Source: Amoebidium appalachense
Taxonomy: Eukaryota; Ichthyosporea
Direction: 5' to 3'
Length of the DNA stretch: 64,000 nt
Assembly (NCBI GenBank): GCA_963693365.1
Contig: CAVNZM010000001.1
Location: 14,074,001-14,138,000, forward strand
Below, piece after piece: positions 37,156 to 51,535 of the stretch (its first letter is position 1; each line of letters starts with the position of its first letter). A program made the translations under genes and the position numbers. The notes beneath the pieces were generated by a model. It was not told where the DNA came from. It was given only the letters and a program-made list of their open reading frames with translations, and did no database searches.

Positions 37156-38252
37156 TTAACTTCCTGCGATGCCCCAATCCGATCCAACCACGCACGATAA
37201 AAAGCCGCCACCTCCTGGGACGCAGTCACATGGCGGGGGGATCCGTCCGCCCGCTCGAAAAAGGCCACCTGTTTCTGCAACCGCCCGCGAAACATGTCCA
37301 CAGCGGTTTTGCCGGCGTCCATAAATTTCTGTTGTCGAATGTTACCGAGCGCATCAGGCTGAAAAGCCGCCGAGTCCAGAATTTCGAGGTGCAGAAGGTT
37401 GCGCAGCTTGGTGCACAACTCAGCCTCGTAGTCCTCCTCAACAAGAAGCTCAAGCACACGGCCGCCGATGAAGGAATAATTGCGAATTTTGCTGGTACGC
37501 ACACGAATTGCCCGAAAATCTTGCTTGATCTGCGAGATGGGGCCGCGAGCAAGGGTGACGTAGACGGGTTTGAAAGCGGGAGAGTGAGCACGGGCTTGGT
37601 CCTGACGTGGCATGGGGTTGACAGGACGGGGACGGCACCGTTCGCGAAGGCGCTTGACAGCGGCCACAGAGCTGTCAACAGCCTCAGGCTTGCCCTTGAC
37701 CGAGCCAACCTTGTTGGCCTCCTCACGAAGTGCGTCCTCCTCGGAGCGAGCAGCGGCGGCAGCATAGGAAACGGGTATGGAATTGGCAGGGGGGGCGGCT
37801 CCGCGAATCTCCGACCGTTCCGGAATGACGGTGGGAATGCGAGGGCCACCACCGTTAGGGGGAGACGCCGCAGCAGCTGCCGCAGCGGCCGGCCCCACCG
37901 GCTGAGGCTCACGGGAAGGCGAAGGCGTATCGATGAAACGAGCCAGGGTGGCGTTGAGTTCCTTCACCTGCTGCAGGAGCTCAGTCATTTGGATGCGAAG
38001 GCGGGCATTTTCATCACGTAGGTCCTTGAGTTGGTCTGTGTTAGTCTTGGGTTTCTTAGTGGCTGGGATGGAAGGTTGTGGAGTAGACAACACAACCTGC
38101 TGACTCGCCTGTTGGGACTCAAAATCCAGGATGTCGTCGGAGTTTTCGATAGCGAGGACACCAAACCGGTTGGCATGGTGGGGCGGGGGGGACTGCTCGG
38201 GACTGTGCACCCGCTTGCCATCGAGAGGAACGAGGTCGTGCTGGGAGGCCAT
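36990..38252 (-). CDS. LINE ORF1 protein (420 aa)
   Basis: Probable RNA-binding ORF1p. Residues ~73-108 form a leucine-zipper-like coiled coil (LRDENARLRIQMTELLQQVK) suited to trimer or dimer formation. A Pro/Ala-rich linker follows. Residues ~225-330 (ending LRNLLHLEILDSAAF) could be the RNA-binding fold. No zinc knuckle is visible. The frame runs 166 nt into ORF2 in a different frame. The last ~45 residues are hydrophobic and may only reflect the overlapping ORF2 code. Confidence 0.7.
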   Translation of the reverse strand: MASQHDLVPLDGKRVHSPEQSPPPHHANRFGVLAIENSDDILDFESQQASQQVVLSTPQPSIPATKKPKTNTDQLKDLRDENARLRIQMTELLQQVKELNATLARFIDTPSPSREPQPVGPAAAAAAAASPPNGGGPRIPTVIPERSEIRGAAPPANSIPVSYAAAAARSEEDALREEANKVGSVKGKPEAVDSSVAAVKRLRERCRPRPVNPMPRQDQARAHSPAFKPVYVTLARGPISQIKQDFRAIRVRTSKIRNYSFIGGRVLELLVEEDYEAELCTKLRNLLHLEILDSAAFQPDALGNIRQQKFMDAGKTAVDMFRGRLQKQVAFFERADGSPRHVTASQEVAAFYRAWLDRIGASQEVKWLNNLNLFLFCFGMFMVYNPRSCNTFSTLFVPILLLFLPRHGSIIIISWSNPDF

Positions 38253-38355
38253 GGTGTTGGGCCTGAATAAAACAAAAGATGTAAAACGGTATATACTGAA
38301 TGGGAATTCAAATCCGATGACGTAGGGAGTTAATCAATCAAGAAAGTCTCACCAA

Positions 38356-38473
38356 TTTAAGTCGTTATCTCCTCCGTATCCGAGAGTGAGGGCTTTTGTA
38401 TTTTCTTCTCCGACTCGGAGATATTGGTGATATCTCGATGGCTTCTATTTTGCTGAGCATATCAATAAAGTCA
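38356..38473 (+). mobile_element. ~110-bp AATAAA-ending short element, copy 2
   Basis: Same orientation and nearly the same sequence as 33790-33898, with an extra actcgg that completes a second hairpin (CTCCGA/TCGGAG). It lies just outside the 5' end of the LINE. No clear target duplication. Confidence 0.65.
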
Positions 38474-38480
38474 TTATGAT

Positions 38481-39600
<1,120 letters not shown>

Positions 39601-39620
39601 ACTGGCACGCGGAAAGACCA

Positions 39621-40488
39621 TGACCATGGCCAAGCCAGTAGTTCAAGTGCAGGCAGCTGCACTTGGGGCTTTAAATAGTGCACGTCTACACAAACTTTGA
39701 AGTAAACGCAGCCACAGACAAGTTCCAGGAAAGCACGCAAGTGGCCCAAGTGATCGTTGCCGAGGGCCTTGTAGAAGCAAACAAAACGATCAGTAATGCA
39801 ACCACCAGTGCAATTGCACAAGCAGAAAATGCAAAAGCACAACTGCGTTCACACATAGGCGCTTTAGAGAACCGCAGAGTCCACACACCTGCCGAATTGC
39901 TAAAAACGGCTGCCAGCAAGCCTGGGCAGAGGACCGTGTTTGATTACGGGACAAAGATGAATTTTTCGTTTGAACTGAACGGCCGTGAAAAAACGATGAG
40001 TGCGCACAGTGTGGAAGAAGCCAAAACTACCAGCGAGTTAATTGCTACAGAAGACTCTTCCAAACCTACGTTTCCGTGCAGAGGCTGCAGGTATCCCTGC
40101 GGTAACGCCGGTGCACTGGCAAACCGAAGCCAGTTGTGCTGCGGCTAAACTTGTTAACCAGCAATCACATCTCGTTACCAGCAACGTTGGGTCCGTCACA
40201 CATGAGTTTGTCCCACCGACGGTCCCAAGAGGACTTCGTACGGCAAGAAGCGATTGCTGCGGAGTTCGAGCGTATAAACCAAAGTTTGGCGGAAGGCAAA
40301 CCCAAAGTGGGTCGGCGCAAAAATAATAAAGGAGCAGGTGAGCAAGGGTCGTACACTTATTCACAAAAGGCGGAGATGCATATGATTGAAGAGATTCTCG
40401 GTCTGAAAGGCGAAAACACGGCGGCGAAGATTGCAAAGTACCGCATATCTCACCAGAAGAACTTGAGCATTCAAATGCTATATGCGTA
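39621..40488 (+). pseudogene. Zinc-finger/HTH open frames, probably transposase-derived
   Basis: Starts MTMAKPVVQV at about 39621, shifts frame near 39690, and continues to a Cys cluster PCRGCRYPCGNAGALAN (C-x2-C-x3-C). A second shift near 40140 leads to EDFVRQEAIAAEFERINQSL and then SYTYSQKAEMHMIEEILGL with AAKIAKYRISHQ, which resembles the helix-turn-helix of pogo/psq-type DNA-binding domains. The frame meets a consensus donor TATGC|gtaagt at 40488. The combination suggests the N-terminus of a DNA transposase. No DDE domain was found downstream. The family call is tentative. Confidence 0.4.
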
Positions 40489-40853
40489 AGTTTTCCCAAG
40501 GCTGGTACGTAGTCGTTTTACTGCAAGCCTGGCATTTTGTCTGTGCCTGATCTTTTGCTATGATGTTGGTTAGTACCTGTGCTGCATAGGCGCTTTGTTT
40601 CTCTGGTTACTCTGTTTGTTGTTAGTGGTTGCCAAGGCCTTGTCCTGTTGTTTGTTGGAAAGAGAGCCCTTGAAAAAACCCTGGAGGTCTGGAGGTTGAT
40701 GAAAACCTCAATGCCGATGTCTATGAGGCAAATGGGGAGGGGTTGCCCCTTACTCGTGTAGGTGTGTGGTGCCGAATAGTCAAGATGTAACAGTAGCAGG
40801 GCCGCTTTTTATCATGATAGACAGACTCTGCTAACTGTACTTGAATATGTTCC

Positions 40854-41126
<273 letters not shown>

Positions 41127-42863
41127 AGATGCTTTTCCGCTTGGTTTTTTTTTTTTTTTTTTTTTTTTTTGTGGCAGGAACCCACTGGGGCGCCCGGATG
41201 GGGGGGGGGGGGGGGGGGGGGAGAGGGGGGGGGGGGGGGGGGGGGGGAGATAATAGAGACGGACTCTGGATTCTTTTCAAAACGACTAAGTAAACTTACA
41301 AGATAATGACCTCGGCACTGGTCAGCGCAGTATCTTACGCGCGGACGCGGACTGTATATTATTTTTATGTTAGAACGCAGCAGGCTCATGCATGTGCATA
41401 TATCTGATGGCCGATAGCAAATATGATGATGATGTGTGCATTGTTGACCGTACTAGGCATGTGTACTTTCTCGACTGCTTGAATTCATGTTCAAACTTAA
41501 GATCTTCCTTTCTTATGTTCTTTGTGCTAAAATTATTACCGTACTTGCAGATAAGGATAAAGCCTGAGCCTCTGGCAGGTCAGGAGTAAAAAATTGAGTT
41601 ATGTGAAACCCGGACAGCCGTTAGTCACCCAACTTCAACGCATCAACTTAGAACCCACCGGATCCGCGATTCCTGGTGGACCGTCGGAGGCCGCATGGCC
41701 GCAGACGCTCTTGTACAGGCTGGGACTTATCATGATGGCAGCTAGCCTCGTGAACCCGCACGCACGCGTTGCACGGTCGGTCACATGGTCACAGCTGCAT
41801 GCATTGCTGCCTATGTACTCGGCACTAATGTATGTACGTATTAGAAGTTGTCGATCAGAAGTGGCCCTCCGAGCTCGAGGCTACGTGTATATACGTGTGC
41901 ATCCTACGTATATATGCAAAGTTAGAATAGTATTGGGGAACATGCATATGCACGCATAAATATAGTCAGAATGACCGTGAATTCCGTAGATTGTAAATTT
42001 GTATGCTTGCCAGCACCGTGTCAGTAGGCACGTCTGTATACGTACAGTCACCGACTGTAGTCACTTCTCACTGCGCGTGACCATGTGCACCCGGTGCACG
42101 CCTGACACAAATTGCATGATCTAATGCGGAATCTAGGGATTTGTACCAAAATATTCTCATCTGATTGGTCATAATCCGATTCATACTACCAATCAATAAG
42201 GTGCAATCTATATTACACCAATAATTAGAGGTAAATAGATCTATTTGCCCTGCTTGATAATGAAATCACATTCCTGCCGAGATCATGGACTGCCCTATGT
42301 ATTGTATTGTAAGTGTCCTTTGCTCTTTGTGGCAGGCATTTAAGACGAGCGCTACAGCTATAGGTATATTAGCTCCAAAATTATTTGAAGAAAGAAGATT
42401 ATAATCATACCACCACCACAGCCACCTGGCTCTCTTATATATATATAATTAGTCCGTCACGGCTGACCAACTAGAGTTAGTAAATTTGAAGGGTATGATG
42501 GGTTCTTGAATCTGACAAGAGTCACAGTGTGCCGGGAAGGGGTGGGGGGCACTGCCACACTTGCCAATGCGGCATGGGCTGACATATATGGCTCGGGGCA
42601 CCGGCATCTGACACATCCATGGTACGAAAGTTCGGGACTCTAAACGGTTCCCGGCAGGCGCGGCGGCCGCGGGGCCAGACGGCGGAAGGCGGCAGCGGGG
42701 CAAGACGAGGGAAGGATATTGAAATAATTTTAGGACACGCAGTGTATATGCAGTTCATGCACATATATGCATCATCGAGCTTGAGCAACACCAATACAGG
42801 ACACAACGTCCAAACATTTGCCACTATGCCCCACGCATATTTACATGAAAGTTACAAACACAC

Positions 42864-43040
<177 letters not shown>

Positions 43041-43596
43041 GCACAGGCACGCACGTGTACACGCACACACCATACATACACATGGATGAATCCAGCACAC
43101 ACGCACACACGCAATTTTTAAACACACGCTGACATGCTTTGCGCACATAACACACTCAACCACAAACACAAACACACACACACTCACTCACACACACACA
43201 CACACACGCACACGCACACGCACACGCACACGCACACACACACACACACACACACGCGCGCGCACACACACATGCACACAGTGTCAAACAATTACACAAA
43301 CACACGCCACGTGCACACACAAACACACACACACATGTACATATGTACACACACAGTCAGATTCAGATTCTATAGAACGCCTCGCCAAGAAGCGGCACCA
43401 GTCAGACCTAACAAAGTACGTGAGCAGCCTCCTAAACTTTTGAATCAATTTCACGGGATGTCTATCATTTCGGTATCCCAAAACCTCTAACGGTTCGTGT
43501 GAAAAACGAACACAAGGATTCACAGTTTTCCTTTATATTACGGGCAGGTTCACGCAAGACTTATCGAACGTGAGCAGGTTTTGAAGTTTAGAGTTG

Positions 43597-43704
43597 GACG
43601 TGTTCCACCGAGCCTCTTGAAACAAACATGAGCCAGTTTCACGTACATATGGACGTGCTCCAGGGCCCCTTGAATCAAAAATGGGCCCGTTTCACGTACA
43701 TACA
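43597..43704. repeat. ~53-bp tandem duplication
   Basis: Two diverged copies of gacgtg-tcca...cctcttgaa...atgggcc-gtttcacgtacata, joined head to tail. Confidence 0.75.
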
Positions 43705-44520
43705 AAACACATACAGTGCGTGAGCACAACATAAACATGCATGGGACAGGCCGTAGTTTCCACGGCCAACATGTACATGGTGAACGCCTCGAAGCCGCAC
43801 GGCCGTGACATTGTACATACATGCAGGCGCACACATTGCCAAGTGGGACCGTTCATCAACATGCCGGATACTTTCTCACAATATCATCTCTTTTCCTGAA
43901 ATCTTTTCTCTTGACTGGGATTTATTGATCAGTGGTCCAGTGGATATGAAGGCAACGTGCAGCCACAGGCTACATGACCACCAAAATAATCGACTTCGAA
44001 AGAGCCACAGCGATGAAATAAAAAATAAAACAACAAGTGACCAAAAGGACACCAGCGAGCAAAGGTACAAGTGCACGTGTATGCGTGAAACTAGTTTGCT
44101 CCAACTAGTCATATGCAGCGATGATGACCAGGCCACACTCCGCAAGAAGACATCATTACTGCTGCCCCCCAACAGGCCCCCCTCAAAACCTACGGGGCAC
44201 AGCAAGCAAGTCAGCTCTTTAAAGAGCAATGCAGACCAAATCCGAGCGAGAAAACAATCCCCACGGGCCTGAAATTCATTTATTACAGATATATATATTT
44301 CACTGGCTTCATAATAAAAACTGAACCATATGCATGTCTAAGAAGCGATGATAGATTGATAGCTGCATGCAGAATGCCATAGATTCGATGATACATTTAC
44401 ATGGGCGTGAGCCTGTTGGCATAGTTCTAGTGCACGTATTTGGGCCAGTCACTGACAGCCGTGTACCTACAGCGCCGAGCAGGTTACTCATTTCAGACCG
44501 TTAGGTGTACAGTAGTGTCT

Positions 44521-44524
<4 letters not shown>

Positions 44525-44563
<39 letters not shown>
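44525..44563. repeat. Poly-G tract, ~39 bases
   Basis: Uninterrupted G run on the plus strand in otherwise ordinary intergenic sequence. Confidence 0.95.
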
Positions 44564-44564
<1 letters not shown>

Positions 44565-45174
44565 TGTGCTGTTTATTAACGACATGTAGGTGAGCTGTGA
44601 TGAGATGTCGGCACCAATTGCAAGGCCAACAGTACTTCCACCCAACAAGATATACATGTACAAATCGATGTTACACTTACATCATACAGATTTTTATGTA
44701 GAGATATAACGTATAAGATAGACATCGTATGTGGAGATATAACTTTTTTTTTTTTTTTTTTTTTGCGGCTGTATACCGGATCTACAAGATCTGCAGAACT
44801 CAGTGTGGACAGTTCACAGTGCGGATATTCTGGATAGTATCTGTACATATCCATTGGCCCATGAGATCTAGATCTAGATCGTCGACTACTGATCTCAGCC
44901 ATCAGCGCCTGCAGAGCGCAAAGTGAGTAGCCTACAATACGTGCTTGCGTGCGCCGGGTGCGCGCACGTGTGTCGGGCCTGTGCCGTTTGGCGGGTTGTT
45001 GGCCATGCATATGCATGGGTGACTTGGGCAAGACTGCACAATCATCCTCGGACAAAAAATGGAGTTGCAATGGATGGCTGGCCAATCGTGATCACTCGCA
45101 AGTTGTTCAGAGTCAGTCAGGCGTGTATGTACATTGGCGCGCGACTTGGCGTGCGCACATGTGTATGTGTGTCT

Positions 45175-45240
<66 letters not shown>

Positions 45241-46129
45241 GCGTGTGTGTGTGTCTGGCCTGTATGCGGCCGCCCGCAGGCCCAACCAATGGCTAGTACA
45301 TAATATTACTATGCACAACACCGGTCAACACAGTCATACGCCGTGGTACACCAAACGTGACACCTGGGCCTCTCAAACTGATGCACCTTTGAAAATTACT
45401 TTATTCAGATTGAGTTGGTGATCAACTAATCACATTCATACAACACACACGAGAGCCAGACTCTATGTATACTGGGACACAGGCGTGACATCATCATGGC
45501 CATAACACTCAGTCAGGTCACCAAGTGAGCATATACATGGACTAAATCTGTTCATCACTACTACTAACTAAATAAGGCTCCGAGCACAGGTGCGTATGTA
45601 CACCGGTTGCCCGGATTTGATCAAGTCTTAGATACGATTAGCTATGCGAATATCCCCATCAGTTTCTGATGCAGCAATACAGTAGCATGGATTTCTCCAC
45701 TCCCCCTGCTAGTTCCTAGGGGCAACTTACACAGTGTATTATAATGTGCAAAATTTAAGGCAAGTGCAAGTCGCAAGGCACTCTTGTTCTGTCATATCAG
45801 TCACGCCTAAGAACACGCAGCTCAGTCTAATGGTTTACACGCGACTTGAGGCCTTTTCTTATGGGGGCGGTTAAAAAGACAAAAAGACAAAAAGAAAAGA
45901 AAAAAAAAAAGAAAAAAAAAAAAAACCGAAGTGCATTGGTGGTAGTTAATTGATAGAAAAGACCTTCAACTGCATAAAATCGCTAGGCGAACAACCAGGT
46001 ACATCAGCATAGAGCTATCAACGGAACTTCAAAAGGGACTCGAGCATATCCGGGAGGCGCCGCCCCAGAGCCCCGTGCGCTGGGGGGGGGGGGGGGGGGG
46101 GGGGGGGGGGATGCATGGGAAAGAAGAGA

Positions 46130-46542
46130 TCAGTGAGCGCCGCCCTTCCTCTGGATGTTGATGAAAACACGGTTGGCCTTTGTGATGTGCGGACTCTCCT
46201 CCAGATCGGTCTGTGGTGTGTGTGTGTGTGTTTGCATTAGTGTGTAGATGTGGGTGAGAGGATGAGGAGAAGAGGAGGATACAGAGGAGAAGAGGCGAAG
46301 GGTACGGGGAAGGGCAGCCCTCTCCCGGGGGAAGAGGGGGGGGGGGGGGGGGGGGGAGAGGGAGAAAGAGGGGCGCTGGGGGGGGGGGGGGGGGGGGGGG
46401 GGGGAGGGGTAAAATGGGGTACATTATATGAAGTTCCATTTTCACTGTGAATACCAATGCAGATATTGAAAGGAACACATACAGAGTAGGCAGCATTAAG
46501 TAGGACCCATAGGGGGTGGGGAGAGGGGAGTGGGCCAGAGAA

Positions 46543-46576
<34 letters not shown>

Positions 46577-46765
46577 CTCTAAAATCGAGCAGGAGTCAGG
46601 TTGCAGGGAAGGGGGGAGAAGCCTAGCGGAGGCAGCAACTGGGGGGTGGGGGGAGGGCACGTACACTGATGAGGTTTGCCTGTGCAAGCTCCCATTCGAT
46701 GTCGTCAGGAGTCAACCTCGGACCACCAAATGGACCCAGGCCAACATATTGGTGCTGCAGACGGA

Positions 46766-46819
<54 letters not shown>

Positions 46820-46958
46820 GAGAAGCACATACACCACACTGATAAACACATGACACCACATGGAAAAACACGCATACAAGCACACGCACAAGCACACACA
46901 CATAACCCGGTGCCCGCACACTCGGATGAGCACAAAAAAACGTACATGGAGGTGTATG

Positions 46959-47047
<89 letters not shown>

Positions 47048-47296
47048 AAACAAGCAGTGTAAGTCAATGGCTCACTGAGTTCCTATACCTACCTCTTGTC
47101 GGCCCCAAACTGCTTCATCCTCCCCCCCCCCCCCCCCCCCCCTTTCCCCCCCTTCCTTTTCCCCAAATAAAAAACGTCACTATTGTCGCCCACTTCTCAC
47201 CCTAAACAGCGTGTGCTTGAAATATAGCTGAAAGTAGTGAGTGCATAATCTCTAAGTCAATCATTAGTAAGTCTAAAAATGCCGGCAGTTACTTCT

Positions 47297-47383
<87 letters not shown>

Positions 47384-47673
47384 CCCCCCCCCCCCCCCCC
47401 CACACACACACACATACACGCACCCAGCCCGGCCCCCCTCCCCCCTTCTCCCCCCCCCCCCCCACCACCACCACACACACACACCCCACCCACACACACA
47501 CATGACGCACACACTCACCTGCACCTTTCCATCCCTATACACGAGAAGTGTAGGCAAACGGTCGGATGGGTAGCCGGGTATGGCTGCATCTGCAGGAATG
47601 CGACAAAATTTGACGGTGGGGAATTTGCTGGCTACTTCTTGGAGTGCACGGTAGAGGAGGGCACAGTTGCTGT

Positions 47674-47766
<93 letters not shown>

Positions 47767-48300
47767 ACGTATTTTTGTGTGCTTGTGTGGTGCACGCGCC
47801 TGCGTGTGTGTGCGCGCGTGTGTGTGCTTATGGAGTGTAAGGACATGGGAATATGGGAATGTGTTGGCGTGTCAGGGGGGGAAAAAGACGTCTTCATGAA
47901 AGGACTAAAGAATGTTGAATAAAAACGTAGTAGGTAAATAAAGGAATGTGTCCGGAAAATGGAAGAGGAAGAGGGGGGAGGGGGGGAGGGGGGAGAGAGG
48001 GAGGGGTGTTTTGTTGCCTATATTTTGAACATATGCTATAAAAATATATGTTGCTTGTGACCCGAATGACGCGACCTCCCCCTCCCCCTCCCCGGACGTC
48101 CCCAGGGGAAAAAAAGAAAAAAATAAACCGAAAGAAAATAAGTGAGATACAACCAAGAACAGACCCGCCTGTATTTTATTCATGTCCCCATGACAACTAT
48201 GAGGCCACCCGGCCTCCCTGCCTCCCTCCACACACACACGCACAAACACACGCACTCGCACGCGCACGCACAGAGACACACACAGAGAGGCACAGACATA

Positions 48301-48335
<35 letters not shown>

Positions 48336-48648
48336 CCACACAGGCACACAAGGCACACGCAGGCACACTACACATAATAGAGAGTGTGTGTGACGGGTGA
48401 GAGAGAGGGGGGGGGAGGGGAGGGAGAGAGAGAGAGTGTGTGTGTGTGTGTGTGTGTGCGTGCGTGCGTGTGCTTGTGCGTGTGCGTGTGTGCGTGTATG
48501 TGTGTGCATGAGTGAGTGAGAGAGGGGAGGAAAGGGAGAGTGTCAACAAGACAGCCAGTGACAGAGAGGGGGGGGGGGGGGGGGAGAGGGAGGGGGGGAG
48601 GGGGGGGGAGCAAGAGAGAAAGAGAAAGAGAGAACAGGCACACACACA

Positions 48649-48685
<37 letters not shown>

Positions 48686-48874
48686 CTCACTCACCCCTCC
48701 TGGTCCAGCATACACACCACCCACACCCCCGCCGTGTTCGACACCTCATCCAGAAAGTCTGTCTTTGTTCGTAGCTGCATAATCCGCCCAAAGTGTTGCA
48801 ACCCAGCCTGCCTTAGCTCTTGCAGTCTTCTTTGCCTGGTTCATTGGTCAACTAAATGTTTTTTTCATACAAAG

Positions 48875-48905
<31 letters not shown>

Positions 48906-50048
48906 CCCCCCGAATTCACCACGAATTCACCACCACCACAACTTGAACCTCCCCCTCCCACACCCCCTCCCCCCTCCCCCCACCCACCCACCATTTTCAC
49001 TTTACGTATTTCTAGTCGATCATACAAGGTGTGTACATCGTTCAATACTCGGCCAAAACTGTCCGCCGCTGTGGCCAGCCTGTCTGCCGACCACCTGATA
49101 CTGAAGTTGATCGGTTATGGCGCAAACATGGATCTTTGCCTGTTTTGACCTTGGACTTTGAAATAAGTGTCGGGCATACTGCTTATATCAATAATGTGTG
49201 TTGGGTTCCTTGCCAGATAATATATTAGATAACTAAAGCCTGTTTCAGATTCATAGTCTGGCCTAAATCAAAAAACGGTCTTAGACTATGACCGGCATAG
49301 AATGGCTAGGCCCCACTTTGAGCCGCCAGAATCAATTAGGATCCTAAGACAAGTTAACATCCCCCCCCAAACACACACACACACTACCCCCCCCCCCCTC
49401 CACACACACACACACCAATTTCCTCCCCCCTCCACCTCCCCTCTCCCCCCTCCCACATTCACCTCCCCTCGCCTCTCCCCCGTCCCCCCTTTCCCCCCCC
49501 CCCCTCCCCCCCCCCCGACACACACACACACCCTCATCCTCTGTAGTATTCTCTCCTCATCCTCATCGTACAGATCCTCATCCTCATTCTCCAGCTCATC
49601 ATAGGTCATGTGTTCCAGTCTGTCTGTGCGGTCCCGCTGGGCGCTCTCTACCACCTGATCACACCCAGAAAATGAACATGTATTCCCCTGGATATCCTCC
49701 CCCCTCCCGGCCCTTCCCCCCCCCTCCCCCCCCCCCCCCCTTCTTCCCCTTCCCCTCTCCCCCCCCCCCCCCCATCTTCCCCCTTTTCCCACCCAAACCC
49801 TCGCCACCCTCGTGACACCTTTGGAAGTAACACGTAGGTAGCTGGGAAACACAATTACACCTACAAAAACACCGACACAGTCACACACATACACACCTGC
49901 AGGCAACTTACACAACCACGAACACATCAACAACCTGCTAAAGCACCCATAGAGACACACGAAAATGCACGTACACACGCTCTACAAGCACGCAATAAGA
50001 AAGGATGTAAGCGCACAGGGACGAGAACAAACTCCCGAGGGCACACAG

Positions 50049-50109
<61 letters not shown>

Positions 50110-50337
50110 CACACACACACAGATACACACTGACCCATACAACACACGGGCACATACACACAGGCCAACGCATGTGCCTACACACGCACAAACAATGTCC
50201 TCATCAAGGAACACACTGAGGGAGGGGGGGAGAGGGGGGAGGAGGGGAGGAGGGAGGGGGAGAGGAAGGGGGGAAGAGGGGGGGGGGGGGGAGAGGGAGG
50301 GAGGGAGGGAGAGAGGGAGAGGGGGGGGGGGAGGGGG

Positions 50338-50415
<78 letters not shown>

Positions 50416-50923
50416 GAGAGGGAGCGGGAGGGGGGGGGGGGGGGGAGGGGGAGAGACGACAGAGGTGACGGAGAGAGAGGGAGATGGAGATGGTGGGAGG
50501 GGGGGGGGGGGGGGGGGGAGGGAGAATTCGAAAGGGATTCAGGGAGGGAGGGTACGGGGGCGGAGGAAAGGGGAGCATTGAGGGAGAAAGAGGGAGAGAT
50601 GGAAAGAGGGAGAGGGGAGGAAGAACATAAGCCTTCACGTGTGACTGCAGTGCATGCACACCACACAATGTGCAGGCGTGTACACATGCCAAATGACGTT
50701 CATCATCGCGCACCCCCAACAAACCCACACGACCGAACACCCATATGTCCACATCCACACACCCACACGTACAGGCACACACACACCGTTACAGCTAACA
50801 CACGAACCCACAAACACGCACCATGTCCTCTATCGTCTCCTCCGCCACGGTTAGTTCAGCTGGAGGCAGGTTTCCAAATTTCCTCTGTATGTCCTCCCAT
50901 TCTGTAGTTTCTCGTTTCGCCAT
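46130..50923 (-). CDS. PDCL3: Phosducin-like protein 3 (PDCL3/PhLP2), complete, six exons
   Basis: Thioredoxin-fold co-chaperone of the CCT/TRiC complex, cytosolic. Exons on the minus strand: 50923-50822 (ATG), 49654 to about 49530, 48835-48695, 47669-47519, 46754-46665 and 46210-46130 (TGA), about 229 residues (human PDCL3 is 239). The N-terminus TEWEDIQRKFGNLPP matches the family start. LEHMTYDELENEDEDLYDED with ERILQRMR is the acidic helix. FGRIMQL, DFLDEVSNTAGVWVVCMLDQ, NCALLYRALQEVASKFPTVK and DRLPTLLVYRDGKVQ form the thioredoxin-like domain, with FGG and DDIEWELAQANLI near the end. The active CxxC of thioredoxins is absent, as in the family. The exon 2 donor lies in a (GT)n run: ending at 49530 gives the phase 2 that exon 3 needs. 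The last exon ends KGGAH rather than the acidic tail seen in animals. Identification is firm. Confidence 0.93.
46768..46818. repeat. Poly-A tract ~51 bases
   Basis: Lies 14 bases upstream (sense strand) of PDCL3 exon 46754-46665, where it reads as a poly-T run just before the acceptor and serves as its polypyrimidine tract. Confidence 0.95.
46963..47046. repeat. (CA)n microsatellite, ~42 units
   Basis: In PDCL3 intron 4. Confidence 0.95.
47299..47520. repeat. (CA)n-C17-(CA)n compound tract
   Basis: CA run of about 41 units, poly-C, then further CA and C runs up to the donor of PDCL3 exon 47669-47519. Confidence 0.9.
47677..47764. repeat. (GT)n microsatellite, ~44 units
   Basis: Reads as (AC)n on the PDCL3 sense strand and ends seven bases before the acceptor of exon 47669-47519. 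Confidence 0.95.
50221..50535. repeat. GA/GGGA-rich block with (GA)n
   Basis: Purine-only strand for about 230 bases including (GA)n at 50341-50411; in PDCL3 intron 1. Long homopurine/homopyrimidine sequence of this kind can form H-DNA. Confidence 0.85.
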
Positions 50924-51329
50924 TCTTGCACTTCCCGAGAAGACTATATTACAGTTACTGTAGGTTGGACCTTTTCAATTGGATCAAATAAGGGCGGGTC
51001 TGTGTTCAGTCAATTGCAGAATCATAGTATGCCTGTGAGCCTTAGAGTCAAACGCATAACAGATCCGTGGTAAAATTAGCCACGCAGATGTGTTGATCTG
51101 GTATGAAATATGGCCTGCGAGCTCGTACTTGTGCCTTAGTGTTCCGTTTGTAAGTGAACAGAGGCCGAGGAAAAAGAAAAGCGGCTGGTATGTTGCAAAA
51201 AAAAGGAAAACGATCCAGGGGGTATATGGGGTATAGATCCAAACCGCTGATTGGTTTAAACTGCATCCCTGGACTGATGCTTTTGTGTCCAATCAAACGC
51301 CTCTTCCGTTTTTTTTCTTTTTTTTTTTT

Positions 51330-51380
<51 letters not shown>

Positions 51381-51487
51381 TACATTAGCTGCACACAGAT
51401 TGCCCACTTTACCACGCCCACCACACGTGCACGGCATGAACCACGAGTTCTTTATCCCCGAAAGTTTTTGAGGCCATGGCCGTCATC

Positions 51488-51535
<48 letters not shown>

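Larger units (their letters stand above)
33913..38300 (-). mobile_element. Non-LTR retrotransposon (LINE) with ORF1 and APE-RT ORF2
   Basis: Minus-strand element about 4.3 kb long. ORF1 (38252-36990) and an ORF2 with endonuclease and reverse transcriptase (37155-34564) lie in the usual order. The 3' part between 34564 and about 33913 would be the 3' UTR. Exact ends and a target duplication were not found. It sits between the two copies of the 110-bp element. Confidence 0.85.
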
